Below, one piece after another: positions 42,992-50,419 of a stretch of 64,000 nt of DNA. The stretch's first letter is position 1; each line of letters begins with the position of its first letter. This DNA is from Lacisediminihabitans sp040549525 (lineage in GTDB: Bacteria > Actinomycetota > Actinomycetes > Actinomycetales > Microbacteriaceae): contig NZ_JBEPTM010000001.1 in the NCBI RefSeq assembly GCF_040549525.1, positions 434,001 to 498,000 of the forward strand, written 5' to 3'. Position numbers and translations under genes: made by a program. The notes beneath the pieces were generated by a model. The model searched no databases and was not told the DNA's origin. It saw only the letters and a program-made list of their open reading frames with translations.

Positions 42992-44530
42992 GTGACCACC
43001 AGAACCACCCGCACGCTGTTCATTGCGGCCGCGCTCGCCGTCATCCTTCCGCTCAGCGGTTGCGTCGCGTCGTTCCTGCCGAAGACGCCCGCCACAAAGT
43101 CCACTCCCACGAGCGAGACCGTGGCCGCGGATCTCGAACCGTTCTACAGGCAGGTTCTGACGTGGAAGTCCTGCGAGGGTGGCGACTTCCAGTGCGCCAC
43201 GGCCAAGGCGCCGATGGACTGGAAGAACCCGGCGGCCAAGTCGATCGATCTCGCGCTCATCCGCAAGACCGCCACCGGCACGGCCATCGGGTCGCTCTTG
43301 GTCAACCCGGGCGGTCCGGGCGGCTCTGGCTACGATTTCATCCGCGACAGCCTCGACTACGCGGTCGACGCCAAGCTCCGACAGAACTACGACATCGTCG
43401 GCTTCGACCCGCGCGGCGTCAACAAGTCCTCGGCGGTCAAGTGCTACCAGGACCCCGCAGAGATGGACAAGTTCCTCTTCGGGGTATCACCGAATCCCTT
43501 CGGCTCCGATGCCTGGATCGCCGACCAGCGGGCCAGCAACACGGCGTTCGGTGCGGCGTGCCTCAAGTACACCGGTGACCTGCTCGGTTTCATCGACACC
43601 GACAGCGCTGCCCGCGATCTCGACCTGCTGCGCGCCACGCTCGGCGACAAGAAGCTCAACTACCTCGGCTACTCCTACGGCACCCTGCTCGGCGCCACCT
43701 ATGCCGAGCTCTACCCGAAGAAGACCGGCCACCTGGTGCTCGACGGCGCCCTCGATCCGGCGACCACGAGTTTCGAGGTGGGGGCGACCCAGGCGCAGGG
43801 CTTCGAGAGTGCGCTTCGGGCCTACATCAAAGACTGCCTCACCGGCAAGGACTGCCCGTTCAGCGGGTCTGTCGACAGCGCCATGGCAGACATCCGCTCC
43901 CTGCTCGACAGCCTGAATGCCAGCCCGCTGCGCGCGGTCGACGGCCGTGAACTCTCCAGCAGCGTGATGTTCAACGCGATCATCTTCCCGCTCTACAACA
44001 AGACGAACTGGCCGTACCTCTCGCAGTTGTTCAGCTCGGTGATGCAGGGCGATCCCACTGTCGCCTTCCAACTGGCCGACAACTATTACGGCCGCACGGC
44101 CAAGGGCACGTACAAAGACAACTCCACCGAGGCCTTCATCGGCATCAACTGCCTCGACTACGCAGCCGAGTCCACCACCGATGTGAGCCTCAGAGCGGAT
44201 GCCGCACGGCTGGCTGCCCTCGCCCCGACCCTCGGCCCGCAGCTCTCGTATGACACCTCCTGCGCGTCCTGGCCGTTCCAGCCCACCCGCCAGCGCGGTC
44301 CGATCTCGGCGGATGGATCGGCGCCCATCCTCGTCGTTGGCACCACGAACGATCCGGCGACCCCCTATGTCTGGGCGAAAGCACTCGCGAAAGAGCTGCA
44401 AAATGGCCATCTCATTACCTATAAGGGCGAGGGCCACACGGCCTACAACAAGTCCAATTCCTGCGTGAACAACGCCGTCGACGACTTCTTCGTCGGGGGA
44501 ACCGTGCCGAAGAAGGATCCGCAGTGTTGA
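42992..44530 (+). CDS. Secreted S33 family alpha/beta-hydrolase (tripeptidyl aminopeptidase-like), copy 1
   Basis: A 512-residue lipoprotein. The signal peptide ends in a lipobox LSGC (residues about 22-25). The alpha/beta-hydrolase part has LLVNPGGPGGSGYDF (oxyanion region), GFDPRGVNKSS, YLGYSYGTLLGATYA with the nucleophile serine, and a C-terminal cap with VGTTNDPATPYVWAKAL and EGHTAYN with the catalytic histidine. Substrates are probably peptides. The next gene is a close paralogue in tandem with a 7-base overlap, so both are co-expressed. Confidence 0.9.
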   Translation: MTTRTTRTLFIAAALAVILPLSGCVASFLPKTPATKSTPTSETVAADLEPFYRQVLTWKSCEGGDFQCATAKAPMDWKNPAAKSIDLALIRKTATGTAIGSLLVNPGGPGGSGYDFIRDSLDYAVDAKLRQNYDIVGFDPRGVNKSSAVKCYQDPAEMDKFLFGVSPNPFGSDAWIADQRASNTAFGAACLKYTGDLLGFIDTDSAARDLDLLRATLGDKKLNYLGYSYGTLLGATYAELYPKKTGHLVLDGALDPATTSFEVGATQAQGFESALRAYIKDCLTGKDCPFSGSVDSAMADIRSLLDSLNASPLRAVDGRELSSSVMFNAIIFPLYNKTNWPYLSQLFSSVMQGDPTVAFQLADNYYGRTAKGTYKDNSTEAFIGINCLDYAAESTTDVSLRADAARLAALAPTLGPQLSYDTSCASWPFQPTRQRGPISADGSAPILVVGTTNDPATPYVWAKALAKELQNGHLITYKGEGHTAYNKSNSCVNNAVDDFFVGGTVPKKDPQC

Positions 44531-46053
44531 GGAAGTCCGCCACCCTTGCCGTCATCGCGGTCGGGATGTTGTTTCTCGGTGGGTGCACGACCACACTCTT
44601 CCCGAGCGTCGAGCACAGCTCGACGCCCACCGGCGAGAAGGTACCGGCGGCAGAGGCCCCCTACTATCACCAGGTTCTCGACTGGAAGAGCTGCGGTCAC
44701 AGCCAGCAGTGCGCCACCGCGACGGCACCGATGGACTGGGATCACCCCTCGAAGTCGACGGACATCTCGCTGGCCCTCACCCGGGCATCCGCCACAGGCA
44801 CCCGCCTCGGTTCGCTCTTCGTGAATCCGGGTGGCCCCGGGGCCTCCGGTTACGACCTCGTGCACGACGACCTCGACTACGCGGCGTCGAAGACCCTTCA
44901 GCGGAGCTACGACGTGATCGGATGGGACCCGCGGGGGGTCGGCCGGTCGACTCCCGTCACCTGCTACGACGACAAGAAGCTCGACCAGTTCATCTACGGG
45001 GTCGCCAAGAACCCGGTGAACAGCCCCGCCTGGGTCACGGAGGTGACCGACCAGTCCAAGGACTTCGCGGCATCCTGCCTCAAGAACACCGGCCCGGCCC
45101 TGGAGTTCGTCGACACCCAGAGCACCGTGCACGACCTCGACATGCTGCGTGCGGTGGTGGGGGATACGAAGCTCAACTACCTCGGCTACTCGTACGGCAG
45201 CGACATCGGAATGTATTACATCGACCGTTTCGCGAAGAAGGTGGGTCATGTGGTACTCGACGGTTCCACCGACTCGACACTCTCGATCTTCGACATCAGC
45301 CTCACCCAGTCCACCGGATTCGAGAAGGCGCTCAAGGCCTACCTCGCCGATTGCCCATCGACCAAGAACTGTCCATTTCCGGGCTCGGTCGACGACAGCC
45401 TCGCCAAGATCTCGGCGCTCTACGATCGCCTCACCGCCACACCGATCGCTGCCCCGGATGGGCGGGTGCTCGATCAGAACCTGCTCGACACAGCGATCAA
45501 TTCGGCGCTGTACGACAAGTCGTCGTGGCCCTATCTGAGCGACATGTTCAGCGAGATCAGGAAGGGCACGACAGACACGGCGTTCCTCCTGGCCGACTCG
45601 TACAACGGCCGTAATCCCGACGGCAGCTACAAAGACAACTCGCTCGAGGCCTTCATCGCGATCGGATGCCTCGACTATCCGACCGAGACCGACCCGGCTG
45701 TGCTCGCGAGCGAGAGCGCCCAGCTCGTGCAGGCGGCTCCGACTCTGACGCGCCCGTCCGTGATCGGCGATGTGACCTGCGAGAACTGGCCGTTCCACAA
45801 CCGCGCGGCGCCGCCCGTGGTGACCGGTGCCGGGGCCGCGCCGGTGCTCATCCTCTCCTCCACGGGGGATCCGGCGACACCGTACCAGTGGGGTGTCGCG
45901 CTCTCCAAGCAGCTGCAGAGCGCGCATCTCGTGACCCGCACGGGCGAGGGGCACACCGCCTACAACCGCGGGATCCCCTGCATCGACAACACCGTCGATC
46001 GATACTTCGTGTCGGGAACAGTCCCCAAGAAGGACCCGCTGTGCACCGGATGA
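44524..46053 (+). CDS. Secreted S33 family alpha/beta-hydrolase, copy 2
   Basis: A 509-residue paralogue of the preceding gene. Lipobox LGGC near residue 19; VNPGGPGASGYDLVHDDLDY, GWDPRGVGRSTPVTCYDD, YLGYSYGSDIGMYYIDRFA with the nucleophile, and STGDPATPYQWGVAL, EGHTAYN near the end. The two proteins share all these blocks and their C-terminal ends (TVPKKDPQC against TVPKKDPLCTG), showing tandem duplication. Position of the GTG start inside the previous gene suggests translational coupling. Confidence 0.9.
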   Translation: MLRKSATLAVIAVGMLFLGGCTTTLFPSVEHSSTPTGEKVPAAEAPYYHQVLDWKSCGHSQQCATATAPMDWDHPSKSTDISLALTRASATGTRLGSLFVNPGGPGASGYDLVHDDLDYAASKTLQRSYDVIGWDPRGVGRSTPVTCYDDKKLDQFIYGVAKNPVNSPAWVTEVTDQSKDFAASCLKNTGPALEFVDTQSTVHDLDMLRAVVGDTKLNYLGYSYGSDIGMYYIDRFAKKVGHVVLDGSTDSTLSIFDISLTQSTGFEKALKAYLADCPSTKNCPFPGSVDDSLAKISALYDRLTATPIAAPDGRVLDQNLLDTAINSALYDKSSWPYLSDMFSEIRKGTTDTAFLLADSYNGRNPDGSYKDNSLEAFIAIGCLDYPTETDPAVLASESAQLVQAAPTLTRPSVIGDVTCENWPFHNRAAPPVVTGAGAAPVLILSSTGDPATPYQWGVALSKQLQSAHLVTRTGEGHTAYNRGIPCIDNTVDRYFVSGTVPKKDPLCTG

Positions 46054-46102
46054 GCGGGCTGGCTGGTTTGTGCATAATTGCAGAGAATGCAAGAATGTGA
46101 GC

Positions 46103-46744
46103 ATGACATTCGACCATGCCCATGCGGGACTGCGCGAGCGCAAGCGCCTCGCCACGGCCCGGGCGATCGAGATGGCAGCGATCGACCTCGTCGCCGAAAA
46201 GGGCATCGACAAGGTGACAGTCGACGAGATCAGTCGCATCGCCGACATCTCACCGCGCACCTTCTTCAACTATTTCGCGTCCAAGGAGTCCGCGCTCGTC
46301 GGTGAGACGCCCGAACTTCCCTCAGCCGATGCTGTGGCGGCCTACGTGAGCTCCTCGAGCGGCACCGTATTCGATGGACTGGGGGCTCTTCTCTCCGCCG
46401 CGGTCGAGGGGCGATCCACCGACTCGGAGCTGATGCTGAAGCGCCGGAGCCTGCTCAAGGACTATCCCCAGTTGTTCGCGATGCGCATGGCGGCGATGCG
46501 CGAATACGAGGACCGGCTGCGCGAGATCGTCGCCCTTCGCCTGGCGGCGGAGGACCCGGCGCTCGCCGCGGACTCCGATCTGCTCATCAGCAGGTCCCGA
46601 CTCATCACGAACGTGGCATTCGCAACCATGAAACACGCCTGGGTGTGCTGGGCTGACAACGAACGCGGCAGCACACTCAGCGAGAGGCTAAAGGATTCGT
46701 TCGAGGAGCTTGGCCGCATCCTCGCGCCAGCACCCACCGTCTGA
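46103..46744 (+). CDS. TetR family transcriptional regulator
   Basis: A 213-residue regulator. The HTH is KRLATARAIEMAAIDLVAEKG, KVTVDEISRIADISPRTFFNYFASKESAL (residues about 12-58), followed by an all-helical ligand domain with no recognised class. It begins 49 bp after the second S33 peptidase in the same direction, so it may share transcription and could control these genes. The ATG at 46103 has AGAATGTGAGC upstream with a weak Shine-Dalgarno. Confidence 0.88.
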   Translation: MTFDHAHAGLRERKRLATARAIEMAAIDLVAEKGIDKVTVDEISRIADISPRTFFNYFASKESALVGETPELPSADAVAAYVSSSSGTVFDGLGALLSAAVEGRSTDSELMLKRRSLLKDYPQLFAMRMAAMREYEDRLREIVALRLAAEDPALAADSDLLISRSRLITNVAFATMKHAWVCWADNERGSTLSERLKDSFEELGRILAPAPTV

Positions 46745-46787
46745 TCGGCTAAGCTTTCATGCGTTGCCCGCGAGAATTCGCGTGCAC

Positions 46788-46863
46788 GCCGCCTTAGCTC
46801 AGTCGGTAGAGCATCTCACTCGTAATGAGAAGGTCGTCAGTTCGATTCTGACAGGCGGCTCCA
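46788..46863 (+). tRNA. tRNA-Thr (CGT), attachment site of the phage-like element
   Basis: A 76-nt tRNA including an encoded CCA end. GCCGCCT pairs with AGGCGGC, the anticodon arm TCTCACTCGTAATGAGA gives CGT, and the T arm is GTCAGTTCGATTCTGAC. Phage genes begin 79 bp after its 3' end, with lower GC and leftward transcription, which makes its 3' half the likely integration target. Confidence 0.95.
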
Positions 46864-46910
46864 CATAAACACAGGGATCGGGAGCCACTGGCCCCCAACC
46901 CGTTTCCGTC

Positions 46911-46932
46911 CGTGGGGTAAACGTGGGGTAAA
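46911..46932. repeat. Two tandem CGTGGGGTAAA repeats near attL
   Basis: CGTGGGGTAAA occurs twice directly adjacent (46911-46921 and 46922-46932), 48 bp from the tRNA end. Directly repeated 10-12-bp words beside an attachment site are typical of integrase arm-binding sites; the identity is inferred. Confidence 0.55.
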
Positions 46933-46941
46933 GCCGCTGAA

Positions 46942-47418
46942 CTAGACCGGCTTGGCCGTAAACGTCTGCGTGTCCAGGCCGTAGTAGTCGTCGAGCAGCG
47001 GGTTGCGCCACGGGGAGAACACGGTGAGCTTGCGACCGGGGCTGACAATAATCATTTCCGCATCGCCATTGCGGCCGTGCGCGTCATCATCATCAGCTTG
47101 CGCGAAATACATGCTGGCGGCGAGGCGGATGTCGGCGGCGCGCTTATCGTTCGCAATCCGCAGGTCATCTGTCGCCATGTTGACGGAAGAGAGCGAAGTG
47201 CTGACCGCGAGCTGCAAGAAAGCATTACCAGCCGCACGCTTAGCGTTCGGGAGGCCGGTACCGATGAAGGCCAGGATGTCGCTGTCAGAGAAGTAGCCGA
47301 AATCACCAAAGCCGGTCTGTGCGGGGATCAGGTCTTTGTACTGAGTATCGCCAATGAGGCTGCGAACTTGGCCGAGAAGGGTAGTGCCGTCAACTGGCAC
47401 TGCTCCTACGTTTGCCAT
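46942..47418 (-). CDS. Putative phage head-tail connector protein
   Basis: A 158-residue protein. It is the last gene of the leftward head module, next to the attachment site. The region VRSLIGDTQYKDLIPAQT, FSDSDILAFIGTGLPNAKRAAGNAF and RIANDKRAADIRLAASMYFAQAD resembles helical head-tail adaptor proteins of siphophages (gp6/gp15-like). GAAAGG precedes the ATG at 47418. It has its own promoter-like element at 47525-47560 and is separated from the fiber gene by a terminator. No tail gene follows it. Confidence 0.65.
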   Translation of the reverse strand: MANVGAVPVDGTTLLGQVRSLIGDTQYKDLIPAQTGFGDFGYFSDSDILAFIGTGLPNAKRAAGNAFLQLAVSTSLSSVNMATDDLRIANDKRAADIRLAASMYFAQADDDDAHGRNGDAEMIIVSPGRKLTVFSPWRNPLLDDYYGLDTQTFTAKPV

Positions 47419-47524
47419 GTGCGAGCCTTTCGTTGGGGGTGGGATTCCGTCGAGGAGAAACAAGATCTCGACTCGGGTCGGAATCCCACCCGCTTGCGAT
47501 CAGGAGGAGGTGCCTGTCGTGATA

Positions 47525-47560
47525 CCCAGAGTACAGGGAACTTTCAGATAACACACAGGT
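47525..47560 (-). promoter_or_regulatory. Head-module promoter-like element, copy d
   Basis: Minus strand: ACCTGTGTGTTATCTG, 11 bases, then TACTCT (complement of 47528-47533). It is the fourth member of the repeated element seen upstream of the terminase, portal and protease genes. No ATG follows at 6 bases here, so this one would drive the connector gene with a leader of about 100 nt. A short CACACAGG/CCTGTGTG dyad overlaps it. Confidence 0.6.
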
Positions 47561-47579
47561 TCACCCTGTGTGTGGGTAG

Positions 47580-47590
47580 TTAGCCACTAA
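47580..47590. promoter_or_regulatory. TTAGCCACTAA operator-like motif
   Basis: Exact copy of the 11-bp near-palindrome that recurs in intergenic spaces of the element (60588, 61016, 63336). It lies between the terminator at 47597 and the promoter-like element at 47525. Confidence 0.6.
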
Positions 47591-47599
47591 AAGCAAAAC

Positions 47600-47629
47600 A
47601 GCCCAGCCCTTCATGGGGGCTGGGCCGTT
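47600..47629 (-). terminator. Rho-independent terminator after the capsid gene cluster
   Basis: On the minus strand, AACGGCCCAGCCCC and GGGGCTGGGCTG form a long stem around CATGAA, followed by TTTTGCTTTT. It stops transcripts that come from the capsid and fiber genes before the connector gene. Confidence 0.85.
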
Positions 47630-47642
47630 TCATTAGGGGTGA

Positions 47643-47879
47643 CTAGACCAGGAGGCCAGCCGCCCGGAGGGAGGTGAGCAGTGCGTTGAACTGGTTACCA
47701 ACCGAAGTAGCGTCTGTCGCTACAACTGCCGGTGCCACGGTCGCAGCCGGGGCGATGACGCCTGCTGGAAGCGAACCTACGATGACGTAAGGTTCCGGGG
47801 CGTAGTCGCCATCCTGCACTGCCTGGTGACCGACAAACGCGATCGGTTCACCTTTCAGCGGGGCGAGGAAATTGACCAT
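47643..47879 (-). CDS. Phage head-fiber-like protein
   Basis: A 78-residue protein. The end (VVATDATSVGNQFNALLTSLRAAGLLV) matches the C-terminal pattern of the phage head-fiber family (Phage_fiber_2). The N-terminal half has beta-strand character and includes PYVIVGSLPAGVIAPAATV. Head fibers decorate the capsid surface. The start overlaps the stop of the capsid gene by one base, so it is translated with it. Confidence 0.7.
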   Translation of the reverse strand: MVNFLAPLKGEPIAFVGHQAVQDGDYAPEPYVIVGSLPAGVIAPAATVAPAVVATDATSVGNQFNALLTSLRAAGLLV

Positions 47880-49018
47880 CAGGCGCCAGTACCGTTCGAC
47901 CAGATGACGAGCTGCGGGGTCCAGAGGATTCCGCCACCAATCTGACGGAGGCGGAAAGTCGCCGAATCCGTGTTGAAATCGCCCTCGAACGGGGTGACCG
48001 AAGAACCACCGAAGTAGGTTCCGGTCGCGTTCTCGACGCGAAGCTCAGGCGCGGTGTGTCCAACGAGCAGGCCATAGTCGAGCACCGGGCGACGGGTCGC
48101 GCCAGGCTTCGGGATGAGGTACCAGTTTGTGCCGGTCACCCACTCCGTCTCGATAACGGTCACATCAGCGAACGGGTTGAATCCCGAGACGCTGAGGCTA
48201 GTCGCTCCATCGGTGATCTCGGCGAGACCCAGCGCAAGCTGGAACTTGACGAAATCGGCCTGGCCGTAAGGCACAACGAGGTTGTAGCCACCTGTGACCT
48301 TGATGTAGCGGTTCTGGATCTTCCGCTGCGTCATCTCGTACTTGGCGCGAAGGAGCGCAGCACGGCTGAACGGCGCGTTGACCGTAACGCTGGTCACGCC
48401 ATCCGGGGTAGGTCCACCGAGAAGCTTCTCGGCAGGTCCAACACCATTGATGAGGGCCGAATAGACCTCATAGTCAGCGGTGTCAGCCGCAACGGAAACG
48501 ATGTTGCCGGGGAGCGCCTGGATGAAACCGATCGAGTCGTTGATGAACGTCTCGAAGGTGAAGTCGGTCTTGAAACCGCGCTTCTTGATTCCACCGGAAA
48601 CTGCCTCATCGCCCGACATGTAGGCGTAGGGGTAAGCCGCGCCTTCAGGGACGACAGGTGCGATACCGTTCGGGGCAATCCCGGCCGGGTCGGCGCCTTC
48701 CTCTTCCACGCCCGAGAACTGCGAGACGAGGCTGTAGAGGATCGGCTTGCGGAAGTTCGGAACCTCACGGGTGCCGGCAATCTGCTTCCAGGTCGGCTCG
48801 AGCTTGTCATACTCGGGCAGCACGTTGAGGTTGGTGAGGTGAGCGTAGGCGAAGATCGCGTCCGAAGACTGCATCGCTTCCTCGAAGTAACCGCGGGCAA
48901 TCAGGCCACCGGAAAGAGTTTCCTCTACCAGACCTTTGATCGCCTTGAGCTTGGCGGGGGTGACGCCTACGGGAACCTTCAGGCGCCCATTAGCGTTGAA
49001 AGGGCTCGCAGCAACCAT
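47879..49018 (-). CDS. Phage major capsid protein
   Basis: A 379-residue HK97-fold coat protein by position and content: IFAYAHLTNLNVLPEYDKLEPTW, EVPNFRKPILYSL, GVEEEGADPAGIAPNGIAPV with capsid E-loop character, and the C-terminal FVKFQLALGLAEITDGATSL and YGLLVGHTAPELRVENAT. It follows the protease/scaffold and decoration genes in the order expected for siphophage head modules. The ATG overlaps the previous stop by one base. Capsid size is not readable from the sequence. Confidence 0.85.
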   Translation of the reverse strand: MVAASPFNANGRLKVPVGVTPAKLKAIKGLVEETLSGGLIARGYFEEAMQSSDAIFAYAHLTNLNVLPEYDKLEPTWKQIAGTREVPNFRKPILYSLVSQFSGVEEEGADPAGIAPNGIAPVVPEGAAYPYAYMSGDEAVSGGIKKRGFKTDFTFETFINDSIGFIQALPGNIVSVAADTADYEVYSALINGVGPAEKLLGGPTPDGVTSVTVNAPFSRAALLRAKYEMTQRKIQNRYIKVTGGYNLVVPYGQADFVKFQLALGLAEITDGATSLSVSGFNPFADVTVIETEWVTGTNWYLIPKPGATRRPVLDYGLLVGHTAPELRVENATGTYFGGSSVTPFEGDFNTDSATFRLRQIGGGILWTPQLVIWSNGTGA

Positions 49019-49449
49019 CAGGCGAACACTCCAATCTTGATTGCGGTATCCGAAGCGGACGCCTTTCCGAGGAACGAGTCGACGACGCCGAACTTCGTGT
49101 TACCAGCCGCCGTGAGCGTGAGCTCCGTAACTAGTCCGCCAGCCACAACCGCGAACACGGAAGTATTTTTCGGGGTACTAGAACCTGCTCCCGTGACAGC
49201 GCCACGGTAGGTTCCATTCACGGCGATAGTTGCCGAACCGGGAAGGTTGCCAACGCCACCAGACGGGATGGTGATGCTGATGTAGCCGATCTGCTTCGTC
49301 AGGGTCGAGTCACCACGGTTGGTGATCGTCACTGCCGGCTGGTTGGAGATGGAGACGACAGCAGTACCGGCGTTCGTCCCGGAAGCTACCGGCCATTCGC
49401 GGTCCTGGCTGGAATCGCCCTTGTAGACCTGTGTGAGGGTGACGCTCAT
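49018..49449 (-). CDS. DUF2190-like capsid decoration protein
   Basis: A 143-residue protein with the DUF2190 pattern: VNGTYRGAVTGAGSSTPKNT, VFAVVAGGLVTELTLTAAGN, and FGVVDSFLGKASASDTAIKI. These proteins are small head-decorating or stabilising proteins next to major capsid genes. The ATG overlaps the protease stop by four bases. Confidence 0.75.
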   Translation of the reverse strand: MSVTLTQVYKGDSSQDREWPVASGTNAGTAVVSISNQPAVTITNRGDSTLTKQIGYISITIPSGGVGNLPGSATIAVNGTYRGAVTGAGSSTPKNTSVFAVVAGGLVTELTLTAAGNTKFGVVDSFLGKASASDTAIKIGVFA

Positions 49450-50369
49450 GCGTGGTACCGACCAATCTGGTAGTCGTCAGCGGAACCGGCAGATTCGAGC
49501 ACGCGGCCGCCAACAAGCGTGACCTCGGTGCTGGACGCAGCCTTGGCTTCGAGGAGAATGGCCTTTGCCTTCTCGATAAGAGGGGCAACATCTGCACCCT
49601 TCAGGGCGAGAGCCTTGAGCTCGGCGACCTGTGACGGCAGGAGCTTGGCGTCATCAATCAACGTCGCCTTCTCGCCGTATGCGATAACTGCGCTTTCCAC
49701 AGCCGTCTCGACGGACTCGGCGGATGCCTCGGCCTCGACCGCAGTAGCAACAGCGGCCTTCGATTCGGTGATGTGGGAAGTCAAGAGAACGGTGAGGGCT
49801 TCAATAGCCTTCGTCAGCTCATCCATATTTCCTTCTTCCATGTGATCCTCTGCCGAGGCTTCGACAGCAGGTTTTGGTGACGCGGCCCGTGCGGCCTCGT
49901 ACAGTTTTTGGGTGAGCCCAGAGCCGGAACGGCCGGGATAGCTCACGATGTCGACAGAGTTGGTGACCTCTGCGAGTAGGGAGGTCACGTTGCCTTCTTC
50001 ATCAGATTCGCCGATAGCAAAGACGGAGAGTGCGGCCTGCGTGCCGAGAGATTCGACTACGGCCTTCCAGTGGTCGAGCACCTGCGGGGTGGCTACGATC
50101 CCGACGCCTTCTTGGTATTGCGCGTCTTCGGGCAGAAAACCCCACTGGTCGCGCGGGTCGCGTTCGCCTGGCCCTTGACCGGCTTTCGGGTGACCGAACC
50201 AAAGTTTGGTGCCTGCCGGGAAAGCGCGTGCGGCAGATTCGCGGAGCACAGATTCGCTGTAAACCCCGCTCGAGCCTTGTCCGGGGGAGATGAGCGTTGC
50301 GGCCCAACGGTTGCCTTCGACAGCACGCAGAGTCGCGTCAGACTCATGGACGAGTATGCGAGTTGTCAT
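49446..50369 (-). CDS. Prohead protease fused to scaffold
   Basis: A 307-residue protein. The first 150 residues have the phage-maturation protease layout (SGVYSESVLRESAARAFP, WFGHPKAGQGPGE with the likely catalytic histidine, AALSVFAIGE with a serine). After residue 175 comes an Ala/Glu-rich helical scaffold segment (ESKAAVATAVEAEASAESVE). An internal ATG at 49826 has GAAGAAGG three to four bases upstream and would produce the 126-residue scaffold alone. The gene is leaderless by the promoter element (ATG six bases after the -10) and has no ribosome-binding site. Confidence 0.8.
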   Translation of the reverse strand: MTTRILVHESDATLRAVEGNRWAATLISPGQGSSGVYSESVLRESAARAFPAGTKLWFGHPKAGQGPGERDPRDQWGFLPEDAQYQEGVGIVATPQVLDHWKAVVESLGTQAALSVFAIGESDEEGNVTSLLAEVTNSVDIVSYPGRSGSGLTQKLYEAARAASPKPAVEASAEDHMEEGNMDELTKAIEALTVLLTSHITESKAAVATAVEAEASAESVETAVESAVIAYGEKATLIDDAKLLPSQVAELKALALKGADVAPLIEKAKAILLEAKAASSTEVTLVGGRVLESAGSADDYQIGRYHA

Positions 50370-50372
50370 TCA

Positions 50373-50407
50373 GCCAAGATACAGGAATCGTGCAGCAAAC
50401 ACACAGG
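50373..50407 (-). promoter_or_regulatory. Head-module promoter, copy c (leaderless start of the protease gene)
   Basis: Minus strand: CCTGTGTGTTTGCTG, 11 bases, TATCTT (complement of 50376-50381), six bases, ATG at 50369. The -35-like GTGTTT lies about 17 bases upstream of TATCTT. Transcription would start at or beside the A of the ATG. Confidence 0.7.
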
Positions 50408-50419
50408 AAAGGTTTTGAA

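Noticed and set aside
46794..47048. Leftward open frame across tRNA-Thr (NRTDDLLITSEMLYRLS)
   Set aside because: It is the reverse translation of the tRNA and the attachment region; the connector gene occupies the other frame.
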